Source of the DNA: an uncultured Massilia sp.
GTDB lineage: Bacteria > Pseudomonadota > Gammaproteobacteria > Burkholderiales > Burkholderiaceae_D
DNA: 64,000 nt
Direction of reading: 5' to 3'
Assembly (NCBI RefSeq): GCF_913773735.1
Contig: NZ_CAJYEB010000025.1
Location: forward strand, 1 to 64,000
Of the stretch, positions 33,031-41,721 are shown piece after piece. Under the pieces are notes generated by a model. That model ran no database searches and was not told where the DNA came from. It saw only the letters and a program-made list of their open reading frames with translations. How positions within the stretch are numbered: the first letter of the stretch is position 1; every line of letters starts with the position of its first letter. The translations under genes and the position numbers were made by a program.

Positions 33031-34524
33031 ATGCGTGAGACCCATCGAAAAATCGACGTAGCGTGCGGGAAGATGTGGCCGCACCCTCGCAAACGGCCAC
33101 CCCCTGCATTGTTCCAGGGGGGCGTCTTTGCGGTCATGATCGTGCCCTTGATACTCATCATTGTAGGATTTTTCGGCTTTACGATCGCACTGAGCATGAT
33201 CTACAACCGGAAGGTCGAGCTGCAGACGGTAGCCGATTCCGTTGCTCTTGCCGCCGCCAGTCAATTGAACGGAACGGATGCCGGAATTCAAAAGGCAATT
33301 TCCGCAGCGGCCGAGGCGGCAGCAACAGGTCTGTATAGCTATAACGCCGCAGGCGTCGAGTGGGACGATGCGGCGATCAGTTTTGGCGCCAGCGCTGGAG
33401 GCAACGGTTGGACGGATGCGGTTGGAGCAGGCGCTAATGGCGCTGCGGCTAACCTGTTTTTCGTGAAAGTCGACACAAGCCGACTGGCTGCGCGACATGG
33501 AGACGTGGGCACTTCGCTTCTGCAAGTACTTCCCTCGGCGCCGGCATCCTTTCATGTCACAAGCACCGCTGTCGCTGGGCGCAAGTCGATCGGTATTCTG
33601 CCGCTAGCTATCTGTGCGATGGCTGACAAGCGTGGTGACTCCCGCGGGGCCGAGCTGGTCGAATACGGCTTTCGCAGGGGCGTGAGTTACGACCTGATGG
33701 CATTGAACCCCAACAGCAATAGTCTCGGCGCCAATTACCTGGTCAACCCTATTGCTGCGCCGGGCTCATTAGGGACATCCCTGATGAATCGGCTGGACAT
33801 CGTCAGGCCGTTCGTATGCACCGGCACGCTGGCACTTCCAAGCATAGCCGCCGGCAGAATAACCGTGGAGAGCAGCTTTCCGCTCGCTTCCGTTTATCAG
33901 CAATTGAACTCGCGCTTCGGGTCGTATGTCGACCCGTGTACGTCGGCGACCGCACCGCCTGACACGAACGTCAAGCCCTACACTTTTTCCACCGCGCTCC
34001 CCTGGTTAAGCGTGGTGCCGAAAGGGCAGGCGGCCCAGACGGTGGCGACCGGGACGAAACTGGCCACGATCGCAGATCTACCGTTTGAAGAGGCGCCGTC
34101 CACGACAACTCCTGACCTGTACGGGCCCTTGTGGCTGTACGCGAAAGCGGCGAAATATGCAGACTACCGAGAGGGTGTATCCGAGCCGACGGCGGGATAT
34201 TCGACATTTTCCACCTCGGACTGGGCGACTCTTTACAAGCCGGGCCCGCCGTCAGTCAAACCAGGAAGTACGTACCCATCGACTCCTTATACCTCGAATA
34301 CCGCGCTGCCGCCCGGCGGCATCAAGGGGGTGGCGGAGCGCCGTGTCCTCAACGTGCCGCTGTTGCGCTGTCCGGTGTCGACCAGCGGCCCCGTTCTGGC
34401 CGACGTGCTTGCGATAGGTAAGTTCTTCATGACGGTCCCGGCGACCGATACGTCGATTTTTGCAGAGTTCGCCGGCTTGCGGCCGGAGCCTTTAATCGCG
34501 GGTCAAGTCGCTGTATTCCGATGA
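33031..34524 (+). CDS. TadG-like protein (putative Flp pilus-assembly TadE/G-like)
   Basis: A 497-aa membrane-anchored protein. Residues about 28-58 carry the TadE/G-like transmembrane start (GGVFAVMIVPLILIIVGFFG), directly followed by YNRKVELQTVADSVALAAASQLNG, the hallmark of PF13400. The remaining roughly 400 residues would lie outside the cytoplasmic membrane and are Ser/Thr/Pro rich with several Cys. It is the first of three overlapping genes. No tad ATPase, secretin or Flp pilin gene is in the window. The start is uncertain: ATG 33031 has a weak G-rich site, and an in-frame ATG at 33073 is an alternative. Base composition looks lower in GC than neighbours. Confidence 0.8.
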   Translation: MRETHRKIDVACGKMWPHPRKRPPPALFQGGVFAVMIVPLILIIVGFFGFTIALSMIYNRKVELQTVADSVALAAASQLNGTDAGIQKAISAAAEAAATGLYSYNAAGVEWDDAAISFGASAGGNGWTDAVGAGANGAAANLFFVKVDTSRLAARHGDVGTSLLQVLPSAPASFHVTSTAVAGRKSIGILPLAICAMADKRGDSRGAELVEYGFRRGVSYDLMALNPNSNSLGANYLVNPIAAPGSLGTSLMNRLDIVRPFVCTGTLALPSIAAGRITVESSFPLASVYQQLNSRFGSYVDPCTSATAPPDTNVKPYTFSTALPWLSVVPKGQAAQTVATGTKLATIADLPFEEAPSTTTPDLYGPLWLYAKAAKYADYREGVSEPTAGYSTFSTSDWATLYKPGPPSVKPGSTYPSTPYTSNTALPPGGIKGVAERRVLNVPLLRCPVSTSGPVLADVLAIGKFFMTVPATDTSIFAEFAGLRPEPLIAGQVAVFR

Positions 34525-34991
34525 AACTTCATTTCTCCAACAGTGCGACGCGCCAGCATGGTTCCGTGGCTGTGGAGCTCACGGTGATCGTTGCTTTTAT
34601 CATCGTTCCACTCATCGCTGTCGCTTACTATCTAACGAACTTTTTTTGGCAATACACGGTCGCGCAGAAGGTGCTGCACGATGCCACGCTTTACATGTCT
34701 GTTGCGCCTTTGTCTGAGATAAAAAGCCAAGGTGCCGCTCAAGTGGCCCGCTACATTATCAGCAAAGAGACGGCGGAGCTGACGTCGGGTGCCACGCTGG
34801 ATCCCGAAATCTATTGTGGATACAAGGTCTCGGCCAATTCCACGGTGATCGCAATCCGGACATGTAACGATTCGTCCACGCCGGCTGTCGTGTACATCTC
34901 TGCGATCCTGACCATTACAGATCCGGTTCTATTTCATAGCATTCCATTTAGCATAATCATTCCAGTGAGTATTCGCTATGTTGGCGCATAG
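34521..34991 (+). CDS. TadE-like minor pseudopilin 1
   Basis: A 156-aa protein with a short basic N-terminus, then GSVAVELTVIVAFIIVPLIAVAYY, a TadE-type hydrophobic segment with the Glu that TadE-type prepilins carry, and a small exported domain with two Cys. It overlaps the upstream gene by ATGA and the next by 14 bp. Probably a minor pilin-like subunit; whether a pilus is made cannot be told from here. Confidence 0.78.
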   Translation: MKLHFSNSATRQHGSVAVELTVIVAFIIVPLIAVAYYLTNFFWQYTVAQKVLHDATLYMSVAPLSEIKSQGAAQVARYIISKETAELTSGATLDPEIYCGYKVSANSTVIAIRTCNDSSTPAVVYISAILTITDPVLFHSIPFSIIIPVSIRYVGA

Positions 34992-35592
34992 AAATACAAC
35001 GCTTGTACTGCGCTATCGATCGGGGCTCTTCAGTCGCGGCGCGGTCGTCATCGAGTTCTCGCTACTGGTCATTACCTTTTTCGTGATTGTTTTTGGAATG
35101 CTCGAATTCGCCCGCGCGATGTACATCATCAATACATTGCATGAAGTAACCCGAAGCGCTGCGGCCGCAGCGGCGACATCAGCCTTTGACCAGAGCACGC
35201 TGAATAACATTCGGCAACAGGCCATGGTAGTGGGCAGCGACGGCAATCTGGTGTTAGGTAAGCCTGTCAAGCCGGCTCACATTCGGATCGATTACTTGTC
35301 GCTCTCGCGTGATGCTTCCAGTGGGACTCTCACGCCAACGTTGATCACGGCCATGCCTTCATGCCCGGCTCGGAACAGGCTCAACTGCTTGGCGGACCCA
35401 TACGGGCCAAGTTGCATCCGATTGGTGCGCGTCAGGATATGTCAGCCAGGCGAAGGCGAGCAATGCGACCGCGTGCCGTACGACATGCTGTTCCCGCTGG
35501 TCGATCTATCGTCACTGAGGTTGCCCAGGGCGGAGACAATTGCGACTGCGCACACAATGGGATATTCGATCGGATCCATACCTTGCCCTTGA
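34978..35592 (+). CDS. TadE-like minor pseudopilin 2
   Basis: A 204-aa protein: basic start, then GAVVIEFSLLVITFFVIVFGMLEFARAMY, a canonical TadE sequence (E at +5-like position, FARAMY following), and an exported Cys-rich domain (CPARNRLNCLADPYGPSC, CQPGEGEQC). The Cys pairs suggest disulfides. It closes the three-gene TadE/G cassette. It ends 18 bp before the stop of the convergent LysR. Confidence 0.82.
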   Translation: MLAHRNTTLVLRYRSGLFSRGAVVIEFSLLVITFFVIVFGMLEFARAMYIINTLHEVTRSAAAAAATSAFDQSTLNNIRQQAMVVGSDGNLVLGKPVKPAHIRIDYLSLSRDASSGTLTPTLITAMPSCPARNRLNCLADPYGPSCIRLVRVRICQPGEGEQCDRVPYDMLFPLVDLSSLRLPRAETIATAHTMGYSIGSIPCP

Positions 35593-35610
35593 TGAAGCAA
35601 GGCGCCGACG

Positions 35611-36525
35611 TTACTCGGGCGCCTCCTCGGCCGCCGTTTCCTGGACCATGATGTCTTGCACGAAGGCCGTGAATGCGCGGGCTTTCGCGCTGGCCAGGCG
35701 TCCGGACGGATAGACTGCCCACAAGTCGATGGTCGGCAAGGACCACTCGGGCAGCAGCTGCTCGACCGCGCCGCTGGCCAATTCGGGCGCGAACATCCAC
35801 TCCGACACGATCGCCACGCCGACGCCGCCACAGACGGCCGCACGTACGCCTTCCGCCGCACTCACGCGCAAACGTCCCTTCACATTCACCGACAGCTCGG
35901 TGCTGTCGCGTTCGAACGACCATGTCGTCGCGCCACCGGAATCGCTGAGGTAGACCACAGCCTCATGCTGCGCCAGGTCGGCCGGGATCCTTGGTACGCC
36001 GCGGTCGGCCAGATAGGTCGGCGCAGCGACGACCATGCGGCGCCCCGTCGCGATTCGTCGTGCCGTCATCGACGAGTCTCCCAGGTTGCCCATCCGCAGA
36101 GCCACGTCGATGCCATTCTCGAGCAAGTCGATCTGGCGGTCGTCGAGCATGATCTCGACTTCCAGCGCGGGATGGCGATCGAGGAAGCACTTGATGTGCG
36201 GGATAATGTGCAATCGGGCGAAGGTGACAGCGGCGCAGACGCGGAGCTTGCCGACAAGGTCGGCGTTGACGCCACGCGCGGCGCCATCGGCTTCGTCGAC
36301 CATGGCAATTGCTCGTTTGGCGGATTCGTAATAGGCCTGACCCGCTTCGGTCGTGGTCAAGCCGCGCGTCGAACGCAGCAGCAAACGCGTTTGCAGCCGT
36401 TCTTCCAACTGGGCGATGGCCTTGGACACCGCCGGCTGGCCGACGTCGAGGCGGCGTGCTGCCGCCGAAAACGAGCCTGTCTCGACGGTGCAGACGAAGG
36501 TTTCCATCAAAGTCAGTCGATCCAT
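35611..36525 (-). CDS. LysR-family transcriptional regulator
   Basis: A 304-aa LysR protein: HTH MDRLTLMETFVCTVETGSFSA with DVGQPAVSKAIAQLEERL, and effector domain from VGKLRVCAAVTFAR to LWAVYPSGRLASAKARAFTAF, the CrgA/AaeR subgroup pattern. It is divergent from the AhpD-like gene, with a 9-bp perfect dyad between them, so it probably controls that gene. Confidence 0.9.
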   Translation of the reverse strand: MDRLTLMETFVCTVETGSFSAAARRLDVGQPAVSKAIAQLEERLQTRLLLRSTRGLTTTEAGQAYYESAKRAIAMVDEADGAARGVNADLVGKLRVCAAVTFARLHIIPHIKCFLDRHPALEVEIMLDDRQIDLLENGIDVALRMGNLGDSSMTARRIATGRRMVVAAPTYLADRGVPRIPADLAQHEAVVYLSDSGGATTWSFERDSTELSVNVKGRLRVSAAEGVRAAVCGGVGVAIVSEWMFAPELASGAVEQLLPEWSLPTIDLWAVYPSGRLASAKARAFTAFVQDIMVQETAAEEAPE

Positions 36526-36553
36526 CTGATTCCTTTTTCAATACGGCGACGTG

Positions 36554-36575
36554 CCTGCTCGGCATTCCGAGCAGG
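36554..36575. promoter_or_regulatory. Perfect dyad between LysR and the AhpD-like gene
   Basis: CCTGCTCGG-CATT-CCGAGCAGG has two perfect 9-bp arms in a 145-bp divergent region. The arm spacing fits a LysR T-N11-A type site; as RNA it would also make a hairpin. The AT-rich ATTATAT directly after it may be a -10 element for the rightward gene. Confidence 0.6.
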
Positions 36576-36670
36576 AATGGATTATATGCGTGCAACCTGT
36601 CTACCCTGCGGGTCCATTGGCGGCGATGATTCATCTACCGCAACGCCACCGAACCAAGAGGAGCACGATC

Positions 36671-37231
36671 ATGAGCACGTTCACCGTCTATACCCAGCAC
36701 AACGCACCGGAAGCGGCGAAGCCGATCCTCGGCGACGTCAAGCAGGCCTTCGGCTTCGTGCCGAACCTGCAGGCCAGCATGGCCGAATCGCCGGAACTGC
36801 TGGCCGGCTATACTGCCCTGTGGGACCTGTTCGCCAAGAGCAGCCTGACCCCGCACGAGCAGCAGGTCGTCTACCTGACCGCGAACTTCGAGCACGCCTG
36901 CCACTACTGCATGGCGGGCCACACCACACTGGCCAAGATGGTCAAGATGGACGCTGGCGTGATCGCCGCGCTGCGCGCCGGCACCACGCTGCCGGACGCC
37001 AGGCTGGAAGCGTTGCACCGCTTCGCGACGCTGGTGGTGCGCGAGCGCGGCTTCGTGCCGGAAGCCGACGTCGAGGCCTTCCTGGCCGCCGGCTACACCC
37101 GCCGCAACGTGCTCGAGGTCGTGCTGGGCGTGGCCACCAAGGTGATGAGCAACTACACGAATCACCTGGTCGATACCCAGCTGGACAAATTCATGGCTGG
37201 CAATGAATGGACCAAGCCGGCGCCATACTGA
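36671..37231 (+). CDS. Carboxymuconolactone decarboxylase/AhpD-like protein
   Basis: A 186-aa AhpD-like protein with the redox motif HACHYCMAGH (C77-C80) in the CMD core. The CxxC points to a peroxidase-type or thiol-disulfide role rather than to lactone decarboxylation. AAGAGGAGC precedes ATG 36671. It is divergent from the LysR at 35611 and similar in type to the protein at 49045, although the two differ widely in sequence. Confidence 0.87.
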   Translation: MSTFTVYTQHNAPEAAKPILGDVKQAFGFVPNLQASMAESPELLAGYTALWDLFAKSSLTPHEQQVVYLTANFEHACHYCMAGHTTLAKMVKMDAGVIAALRAGTTLPDARLEALHRFATLVVRERGFVPEADVEAFLAAGYTRRNVLEVVLGVATKVMSNYTNHLVDTQLDKFMAGNEWTKPAPY

Positions 37232-37291
37232 ACCGAACGTGGCGGGCGCATGCCCGCGCTTCCCTTGGCTAACGACTCCACAGGCAACGAC

Positions 37292-37447
37292 ATGCGTCTC
37301 CATCCAGCCGTCCTCGGCTCCGCGACATCCGTCTCCGACAGCGCAGGACCGCAAACCCGCGCCATTATCGCGTATGTCGCCGTGACCGCGGCCGCCATCG
37401 CGTGCGTTCTTTTTATCGCGGCGGTCCTGGGGGGACGCGTGGCATGA
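37292..37447 (+). CDS. Possible small membrane protein
   Basis: A 51-aa reading frame: polar N-terminus, then one hydrophobic segment (AIIAYVAVTAAAIACVLFIA) and a short tail. No clear ribosome-binding site; the family is not recognised. It fills most of the gap between the AhpD-like gene and the MXKDX gene. It may be spurious. Confidence 0.3.
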   Translation: MRLHPAVLGSATSVSDSAGPQTRAIIAYVAVTAAAIACVLFIAAVLGGRVA

Positions 37448-37502
37448 CGGGCGCCGATCCGGGCCAGGCGGTCCGGATCGTCATTCAACGTCGAGCGGTC
37501 GA

Positions 37503-37790
37503 TCAATGGCCCATCGCGCGCTTGCCCATCCCGTCCTTCTTCATGTCGTCCTTGCCCATGGCGTCTTTTTTCACGCCATCCTTCGCCATCGCATCGCCGC
37601 CCATCGCCTCCGTCTTCGTGGCGTCCTTGCCCATGGCATCCTTGTTCGCCGGCTTCTTCATGCCGTTCTTGGCCATGGCATCGTGGCTCATTTGATCCTT
37701 CTTCATGGTGTCCTTCTTCATGGCATCCTGGGCAAAGGCGGTGCCCGACAACAGGGACGCAGCGATCAGGGTGGCGGCAAATGCTTTCAT
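37503..37790 (-). CDS. Pentapeptide MXKDX repeat protein
   Basis: A 95-aa exported protein with signal peptide 1-20 (ending AFA). The mature part consists of tandem five-residue units of the form MxKDx (DAMKKDTMKKDQM, KDAMGKDDMKKDGMGK), the TIGR02953 family. The chain is extremely rich in Met and Lys/Asp. Function is not established; Met-rich repeats could bind copper or act as oxidisable methionine buffer. Placement in a SigF-type stress operon just after an MsrP-like gene supports the latter idea. Confidence 0.88.
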   Translation of the reverse strand: MKAFAATLIAASLLSGTAFAQDAMKKDTMKKDQMSHDAMAKNGMKKPANKDAMGKDATKTEAMGGDAMAKDGVKKDAMGKDDMKKDGMGKRAMGH

Positions 37791-37846
37791 GGTATTTCCT
37801 TTCTGGTGGATACAACGGTGGGGGTGGTGCGGACAGGGTTCGGCGC

Positions 37847-38629
37847 TCAACTGCCGCCGAACCAGTTGTAACCCTGGTCTTCCCAGTAACCTCCGGGATA
37901 GGTATTGGTCACGAAGATGGCCTGGATGTGCTTCGGGTTTTTGTAGCCCAGCTTGGTCGGCATGCGCAATTTCATCGGATAGCCGTAGCGCGGCGGCAGC
38001 GTCCGGCCGTCGTAGGTCAGGGCCATCAGCGTTTGCGGGTGCAACGCGGTCGCCATGTCGATGCTGGTGAAGTAATCGTCGGCGCACTTGAAGCCGACAT
38101 ATCTGGCGCCGAGGTCGGCACCGACGCGGCGCAGGAAGTGCGCGAAGGGCACGCCGCCCCACTTGCCGATGGCGCTCCAGCCCTCCACGCAGATGTGGCG
38201 CGTGACCTGCGATTGCTGCGGCATGGCGCGCAGCTCGGCCAGTGTCCACGGCTTGCGGTCGGCGATCAGCCCGGACAGCTCGAGGCGCCAGGCATCGCCG
38301 TCGACGACGCGCACCTCGTCCTCGCCGTAGTAGGCATTGAACGGGAAGGGACGCGTGATCATGCTGTCCGGATAGGTAGGCGCCAGGCGCGTCGGGTCGA
38401 ACACGAAGGCCTGGACGCGGTCATTGAAACGCGAGATCGACGCGAGCGCGCGCTCGATGCTTTCCTGGTTGTCGGGCGTGCAGCCGGTCAACAGGCCCAG
38501 GCCGCCGAGCGTCAGGCTGCGCTGCAGGAAGGCGCGGCGCGATGGCTGCTCGACGCGCTTGATCGCATCGGCGAGCATCGCCGCGCCGTCTTCGGGCACG
38601 ACGATGGTACGTGGTTTAAAAACTGTCAT
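37847..38629 (-). CDS. MsrP/YedY-like molybdopterin oxidoreductase
   Basis: A 260-aa protein of the sulfite oxidase fold. The N-terminus has a Tat-type motif SRRAFLQ (30-36) before a hydrophobic stretch ending LTGC (47-50), so it may be a lipid-anchored or Tat-exported protein. The Mo-ligand Cys is likely C147 in RHICVEGWSAIGKWGG; other family motifs are PMKLRMPTKLGYKNPKHI and GGYWEDQGYNWF. Related enzymes reduce oxidised methionine in periplasmic proteins. It is cotranscribed with the cytochrome b gene 20 bp upstream. GAGGACAAGGAC precedes the ATG. Confidence 0.85.
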   Translation of the reverse strand: MTVFKPRTIVVPEDGAAMLADAIKRVEQPSRRAFLQRSLTLGGLGLLTGCTPDNQESIERALASISRFNDRVQAFVFDPTRLAPTYPDSMITRPFPFNAYYGEDEVRVVDGDAWRLELSGLIADRKPWTLAELRAMPQQSQVTRHICVEGWSAIGKWGGVPFAHFLRRVGADLGARYVGFKCADDYFTSIDMATALHPQTLMALTYDGRTLPPRYGYPMKLRMPTKLGYKNPKHIQAIFVTNTYPGGYWEDQGYNWFGGS

Positions 38630-38649
38630 GTCCTTGTCCTCGATCGAAT

Positions 38650-39246
38650 TCAGCGGCCGCGCAGCATGGCGACCAGGGTACGCGGCACCAGGGCGACCAT
38701 GGCCACGTGCACGACGATGAAGCCGCACAGGCCGGCCATGGCGAAGAAATGCACCCGGCGCGCGCCTTCGTAGCCGCCGAGCAGCGTGCGCAGCAGCGGA
38801 AACTGCACCGACTTCCACAGCACCAGGCCGGACAGCACGAGCACGACACTGTCGACCATGACGAACACATAGGCCAGTTTTTGCACGCTGTTGTAATGGC
38901 GCGGGTCGGCGTGCGACAGCCGTCCGCGCAACGCGGCGATGAAGTCGTTCAGCACCTGGCGCGGCGGGATGGGGAAGAACTGGCGGCGCAGGCGGCCGGT
39001 GGCCAGGTTGAGCGCGAGATAGACGAGGCCGTTCACGACCAGCAGCCACATCGCCGCGAAATGCCAGGCGATCGCGCCGCCCAGCCAGCCGCCCAGCGTC
39101 AGGTTGGCGGGGATGGCGAAACCGAGGAAGCCGGTGGCGTCGTAGATGCGCCAGCCGCTGGTGACCAGCACCAGCACGGCGGCCACGTTGAGCCAGTGGC
39201 CGATACGCAGCCAGGCCGGATGGATGATCGCGTGTGAATCCTTCAT
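38650..39246 (-). CDS. Cytochrome b561-type membrane protein
   Basis: A 198-aa inner-membrane protein with about four hydrophobic segments and histidines suited to bind haem b (IIHPAWLRIGHWLN, IAWHFAAMWLLV, RRVHFFAMAGLCGFIVVHV). It most likely passes electrons from the quinone pool to the molybdenum protein encoded next. It is not the MsrQ type by length and pattern. GGGAGGCTCCC precedes the ATG, which overlaps the DUF1223 stop (ATGA). Confidence 0.85.
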   Translation of the reverse strand: MKDSHAIIHPAWLRIGHWLNVAAVLVLVTSGWRIYDATGFLGFAIPANLTLGGWLGGAIAWHFAAMWLLVVNGLVYLALNLATGRLRRQFFPIPPRQVLNDFIAALRGRLSHADPRHYNSVQKLAYVFVMVDSVVLVLSGLVLWKSVQFPLLRTLLGGYEGARRVHFFAMAGLCGFIVVHVAMVALVPRTLVAMLRGR

Positions 39247-40064
39247 GGGAGCCTCCCGGCGTGGGCGATGGGTGTCGTACAAGTGGCGGTATCGACCGCC
39301 TGCAATACGTGGGCGTCGTCGTCCTGGACGAAGGCGAGTGCCTGCAGGCTTTTGCGGCGCCACTGCGGCGGCAGGGCCAGGTTGCGGTGCACCTCGGCCT
39401 GCCCCAGGGTGAACGCGACGGGCCCGAGCCAGAAGCGCGCCGTATCGTCGTGGTGCAGGCTCACGCCGCGGTTCTCGCCGCGGCGTACCTGGCTGGACAG
39501 GCCGCTTTCGGTGACGGCGACGTACAGCTTGCCGGCCGCATGCGGATCGGCGAGACGCGCCAGCACGTCCAGGCGCAAGCCGCCCTCAGGGCCCGTGGCC
39601 GACGTGGTCTTGAGTGCGATCGATGCGGCCGCAGGCCGGGCGTTGATGCGCTGGATCGTGGCGGTCAGCATGCCTTGCCAGTCACGCAGTTCGTCGCCGT
39701 TGACGAAGAACTGCGGCGTGTAGGCGACCCGGGCGCGGCGCTGGTCGAGCAGCGCGCGCTGACGCGCATCGAACGCGGGCTGCGCAAAAGGATCGTGCCA
39801 GCCCAGGCCGTCCCAGTAGGTCACGTGCAGGCCGACCGGAACGACGAGGGCGCCTGCCGGCAACTGGCTGCGCAGGGCGCGCAACCGCCGATCGGCGGGC
39901 GGGCAGCTCGAGCAGCCTTCGCTGGTGTACAGCTCGACCAGGGCGGCGGTCCCCGGGCCGCTTCGGACTTCGCAGATCGCAGCGGCACGGGCCGGCGGCG
40001 CCGGCCAGGCGGCTGCCAGCAGTACGGCGCCGGCAAGCGCTGCGGTGTAACGCACAATAATCAT
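39243..40064 (-). CDS. DUF1223 (thioredoxin-like) exported protein
   Basis: A 273-aa protein with signal peptide (1 to about 28, ending ARA). It then shows the DUF1223 start VELYTSEGCSSCPPADRRL, whose CSSC matches a thioredoxin-like active site, with GLHVTYWDGLGWHDPF and YTPQFFVNG following. Periplasmic thiol chemistry is likely but unproven. First gene of the leftward SigF-type operon, about 30 bp after a GTAACC-N16-CGAA promoter. A longer start reaching 40193 would span the promoter and is rejected. Confidence 0.87.
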   Translation of the reverse strand: MIIVRYTAALAGAVLLAAAWPAPPARAAAICEVRSGPGTAALVELYTSEGCSSCPPADRRLRALRSQLPAGALVVPVGLHVTYWDGLGWHDPFAQPAFDARQRALLDQRRARVAYTPQFFVNGDELRDWQGMLTATIQRINARPAAASIALKTTSATGPEGGLRLDVLARLADPHAAGKLYVAVTESGLSSQVRRGENRGVSLHHDDTARFWLGPVAFTLGQAEVHRNLALPPQWRRKSLQALAFVQDDDAHVLQAVDTATCTTPIAHAGRLP

Positions 40065-40098
40065 AGAGGATCGCTCGTTTGGGGATGACGCTGGATAA

Positions 40099-40124
40099 TT
40101 CGCGCCGATCGGGATGCCGGTTAC
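40099..40124 (-). promoter_or_regulatory. SigF-type promoter for the DUF1223 operon
   Basis: On the minus strand GTAACC (40124-40119), 16 bp, CGAA (40102-40099). It matches the GTAACC-N16-CGAA consensus known for the Caulobacter SigF regulon exactly. Confidence 0.8.
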
Positions 40125-40308
40125 ATGCAACGACAAGTTTTTTCCGAACCGGCAGGCCGAGCGGCCCGTCACCATGTCCGGCGACCAGGACATTCCACCC
40201 AGGAATCGTCGCTATTCCTGCATGGCGTGTTCCCTCGCGAGCCGGCAGGCATCACCATGATGGCACTGCCTGCCGATGGTCTACGCACCCGCGCGGCCCA
40301 TGCTCTAA

Positions 40309-40334
40309 TACGGGCCCAGCCGGCGTTCGGTTAC
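40309..40334 (-). promoter_or_regulatory. Second leftward SigF-type promoter-like site
   Basis: On the minus strand GTAACC (40334-40329), 16 bp, then CGTA (40312-40309): exact -35 and spacing, one change in the -10. It would give a leader of about 240 nt to DUF1223. Functional status uncertain. Confidence 0.5.
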
Positions 40335-40371
40335 ACCCTCCAGCATGTCTTGCGCATTTTCGCGGGGCCGT

Positions 40372-40397
40372 GTAACCGGCATGCGCCGGGCGACGAA
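40372..40397 (+). promoter_or_regulatory. SigF-type promoter for nrsF-sigF
   Basis: GTAACC (40372-40377), 16 bp, CGAA (40394-40397), 48 bp before the nrsF start. Exact match; implies autoregulation of the sigma factor. Confidence 0.82.
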
Positions 40398-40445
40398 CTA
40401 AGAAGGGATGTACCGGCATGCTGCCGGTATCTCATGAGGAATGGC

Positions 40446-41087
40446 ATGAAAACGGATGATTTGGTAGCGATGCTGGCGACCGGTATCGACGCGGTCGACC
40501 CGCGCGCGGTGGAAAAGCGCTTTGCGCTGGCGCTGGCCGTCGGCCTGTCCGGCGCGGGCATCCTGATGGTTGCGCTGCTGGGCGTGCGTCCCGACCTGGC
40601 CCAGGTCGCGATGACCGGCATCTTCTGGCTCAAGCTGGCGTTTCCCGCTGCCGCGCTGGGCGCGACGCTGTCGGTCACGATGAACCTGGCGCGGCCCGGA
40701 CGCAGCGCGGGCGCCGGCTGGCTATTGTCGGCCGCCATCCTGGCAGCGCTCTGGATCGGCGCCGGCGCCATCCTGATCGCCGCGCCGCCGGCCATGCGCC
40801 CTCATTTGATTCTCGGCGATACCTGGCGGGTCTGCACGTTGTGCGTGACGGTCCTGTCCTTGCCGGCGTTTTGCGCGGTGTTCTGGGCGCTGCGCGGCCT
40901 TGCGCCGACCAAGCCGCACCAGGCAGGCGCCGCCGCCGGCTTGCTGGCCGGCGCGCAGGGCCTGCTCGTGTACTGCCTGCATTGCCCGGAAATGACGTTG
41001 CCGTTCTGGGGTGTCTGGTACCTGCTCGGCATGCTGGCGCCGGCGGCGCTGGGTGCGCTCCTCGGTCGGATCCTGCTGCGGTGGTGA
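40446..41087 (+). CDS. nrsF: NrsF-family anti-sigma factor (DUF1109)
   Basis: A 213-aa inner-membrane protein with about six hydrophobic segments following a short cytoplasmic start (MKTDDLVAMLATGIDAVDPRAVEKRF). The topology and the Cys pairs (CTLCV, YCLHCPE) fit NrsF, which holds SigF inactive at the membrane and releases it on metal or oxidant stress. The following gene is the sigma factor, 28 bp away. GAGGA precedes ATG 40446. Confidence 0.87.
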   Translation: MKTDDLVAMLATGIDAVDPRAVEKRFALALAVGLSGAGILMVALLGVRPDLAQVAMTGIFWLKLAFPAAALGATLSVTMNLARPGRSAGAGWLLSAAILAALWIGAGAILIAAPPAMRPHLILGDTWRVCTLCVTVLSLPAFCAVFWALRGLAPTKPHQAGAAAGLLAGAQGLLVYCLHCPEMTLPFWGVWYLLGMLAPAALGALLGRILLRW

Positions 41088-41115
41088 GCCCGACCATCGA
41101 GCACAGGAAGAACGT

Positions 41116-41706
41116 TTGAACCACACCGAACCCACGGCACAGATGCAAGATACCGGACCACGATCTCCCCTCGAGGAGCAACTGCAAGCCTTGCTGTTGG
41201 CGGGCCTGAATGGTGATGCGCGCGCCTATCGCCAATTCCTGGAGGAGTTGACCAAACGGTTGCGTGCCTTCCTGCGGCGGCGCCTGTTCGACATGCAGGA
41301 CCAGGTCGAAGACATCGTGCAGGAGACCCTGCTGGCGGTGCACAATGCGCGCCTGACCTACCGGCGCGGCCAGCCGGTGACCGCCTGGGTGTATGCGATC
41401 GCACGTTACAAGCTGATGGATTTCCTGCGTGCGCGCATGCGCCACGATGCGCTCAACGATCCGCTGGAGGATGCGCAGGCGCTGTTCGAAGAGTCGGCCG
41501 AGCAGGCCAGCGACGCGCGTCGCGACGTCGCCGCCTTGCTCGAGGCGCTGCCGGACCGCCAACGCCTGCCGATCGAGATGGTGAAACTGCAGGGCTTGTC
41601 CGTGGCCGAAACCGCCAGCCGCACCGGCATGTCGGAATCGGCCGTGAAGGTCGGCGTGCACCGCGGATTGAAGGCCTTGGCAGCCCGTATCCGCGGTGAG
41701 CGCTGA
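41116..41706 (+). CDS. sigF: ECF sigma factor, SigF type
   Basis: A 196-aa ECF sigma factor. Region 2: AYRQFLEELTKRLRAFLRRRLF, QVEDIVQETLLAVHNAR, WVYAIARYKLMDFLR. Region 4: LLEALPDRQRLPIEMVKLQGLSVAETASRTGMSESAVKVGVHRGLKAL. The TTG at 41116 has AGGAAG five bases upstream; ATG 41143 is the alternative and has no site. Its predicted promoter consensus occurs before its own operon, the DUF1223 operon and the beta-propeller gene. Confidence 0.88.
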   Translation: MNHTEPTAQMQDTGPRSPLEEQLQALLLAGLNGDARAYRQFLEELTKRLRAFLRRRLFDMQDQVEDIVQETLLAVHNARLTYRRGQPVTAWVYAIARYKLMDFLRARMRHDALNDPLEDAQALFEESAEQASDARRDVAALLEALPDRQRLPIEMVKLQGLSVAETASRTGMSESAVKVGVHRGLKALAARIRGER

Positions 41707-41721
41707 GCCCCCGGCGTTGGC

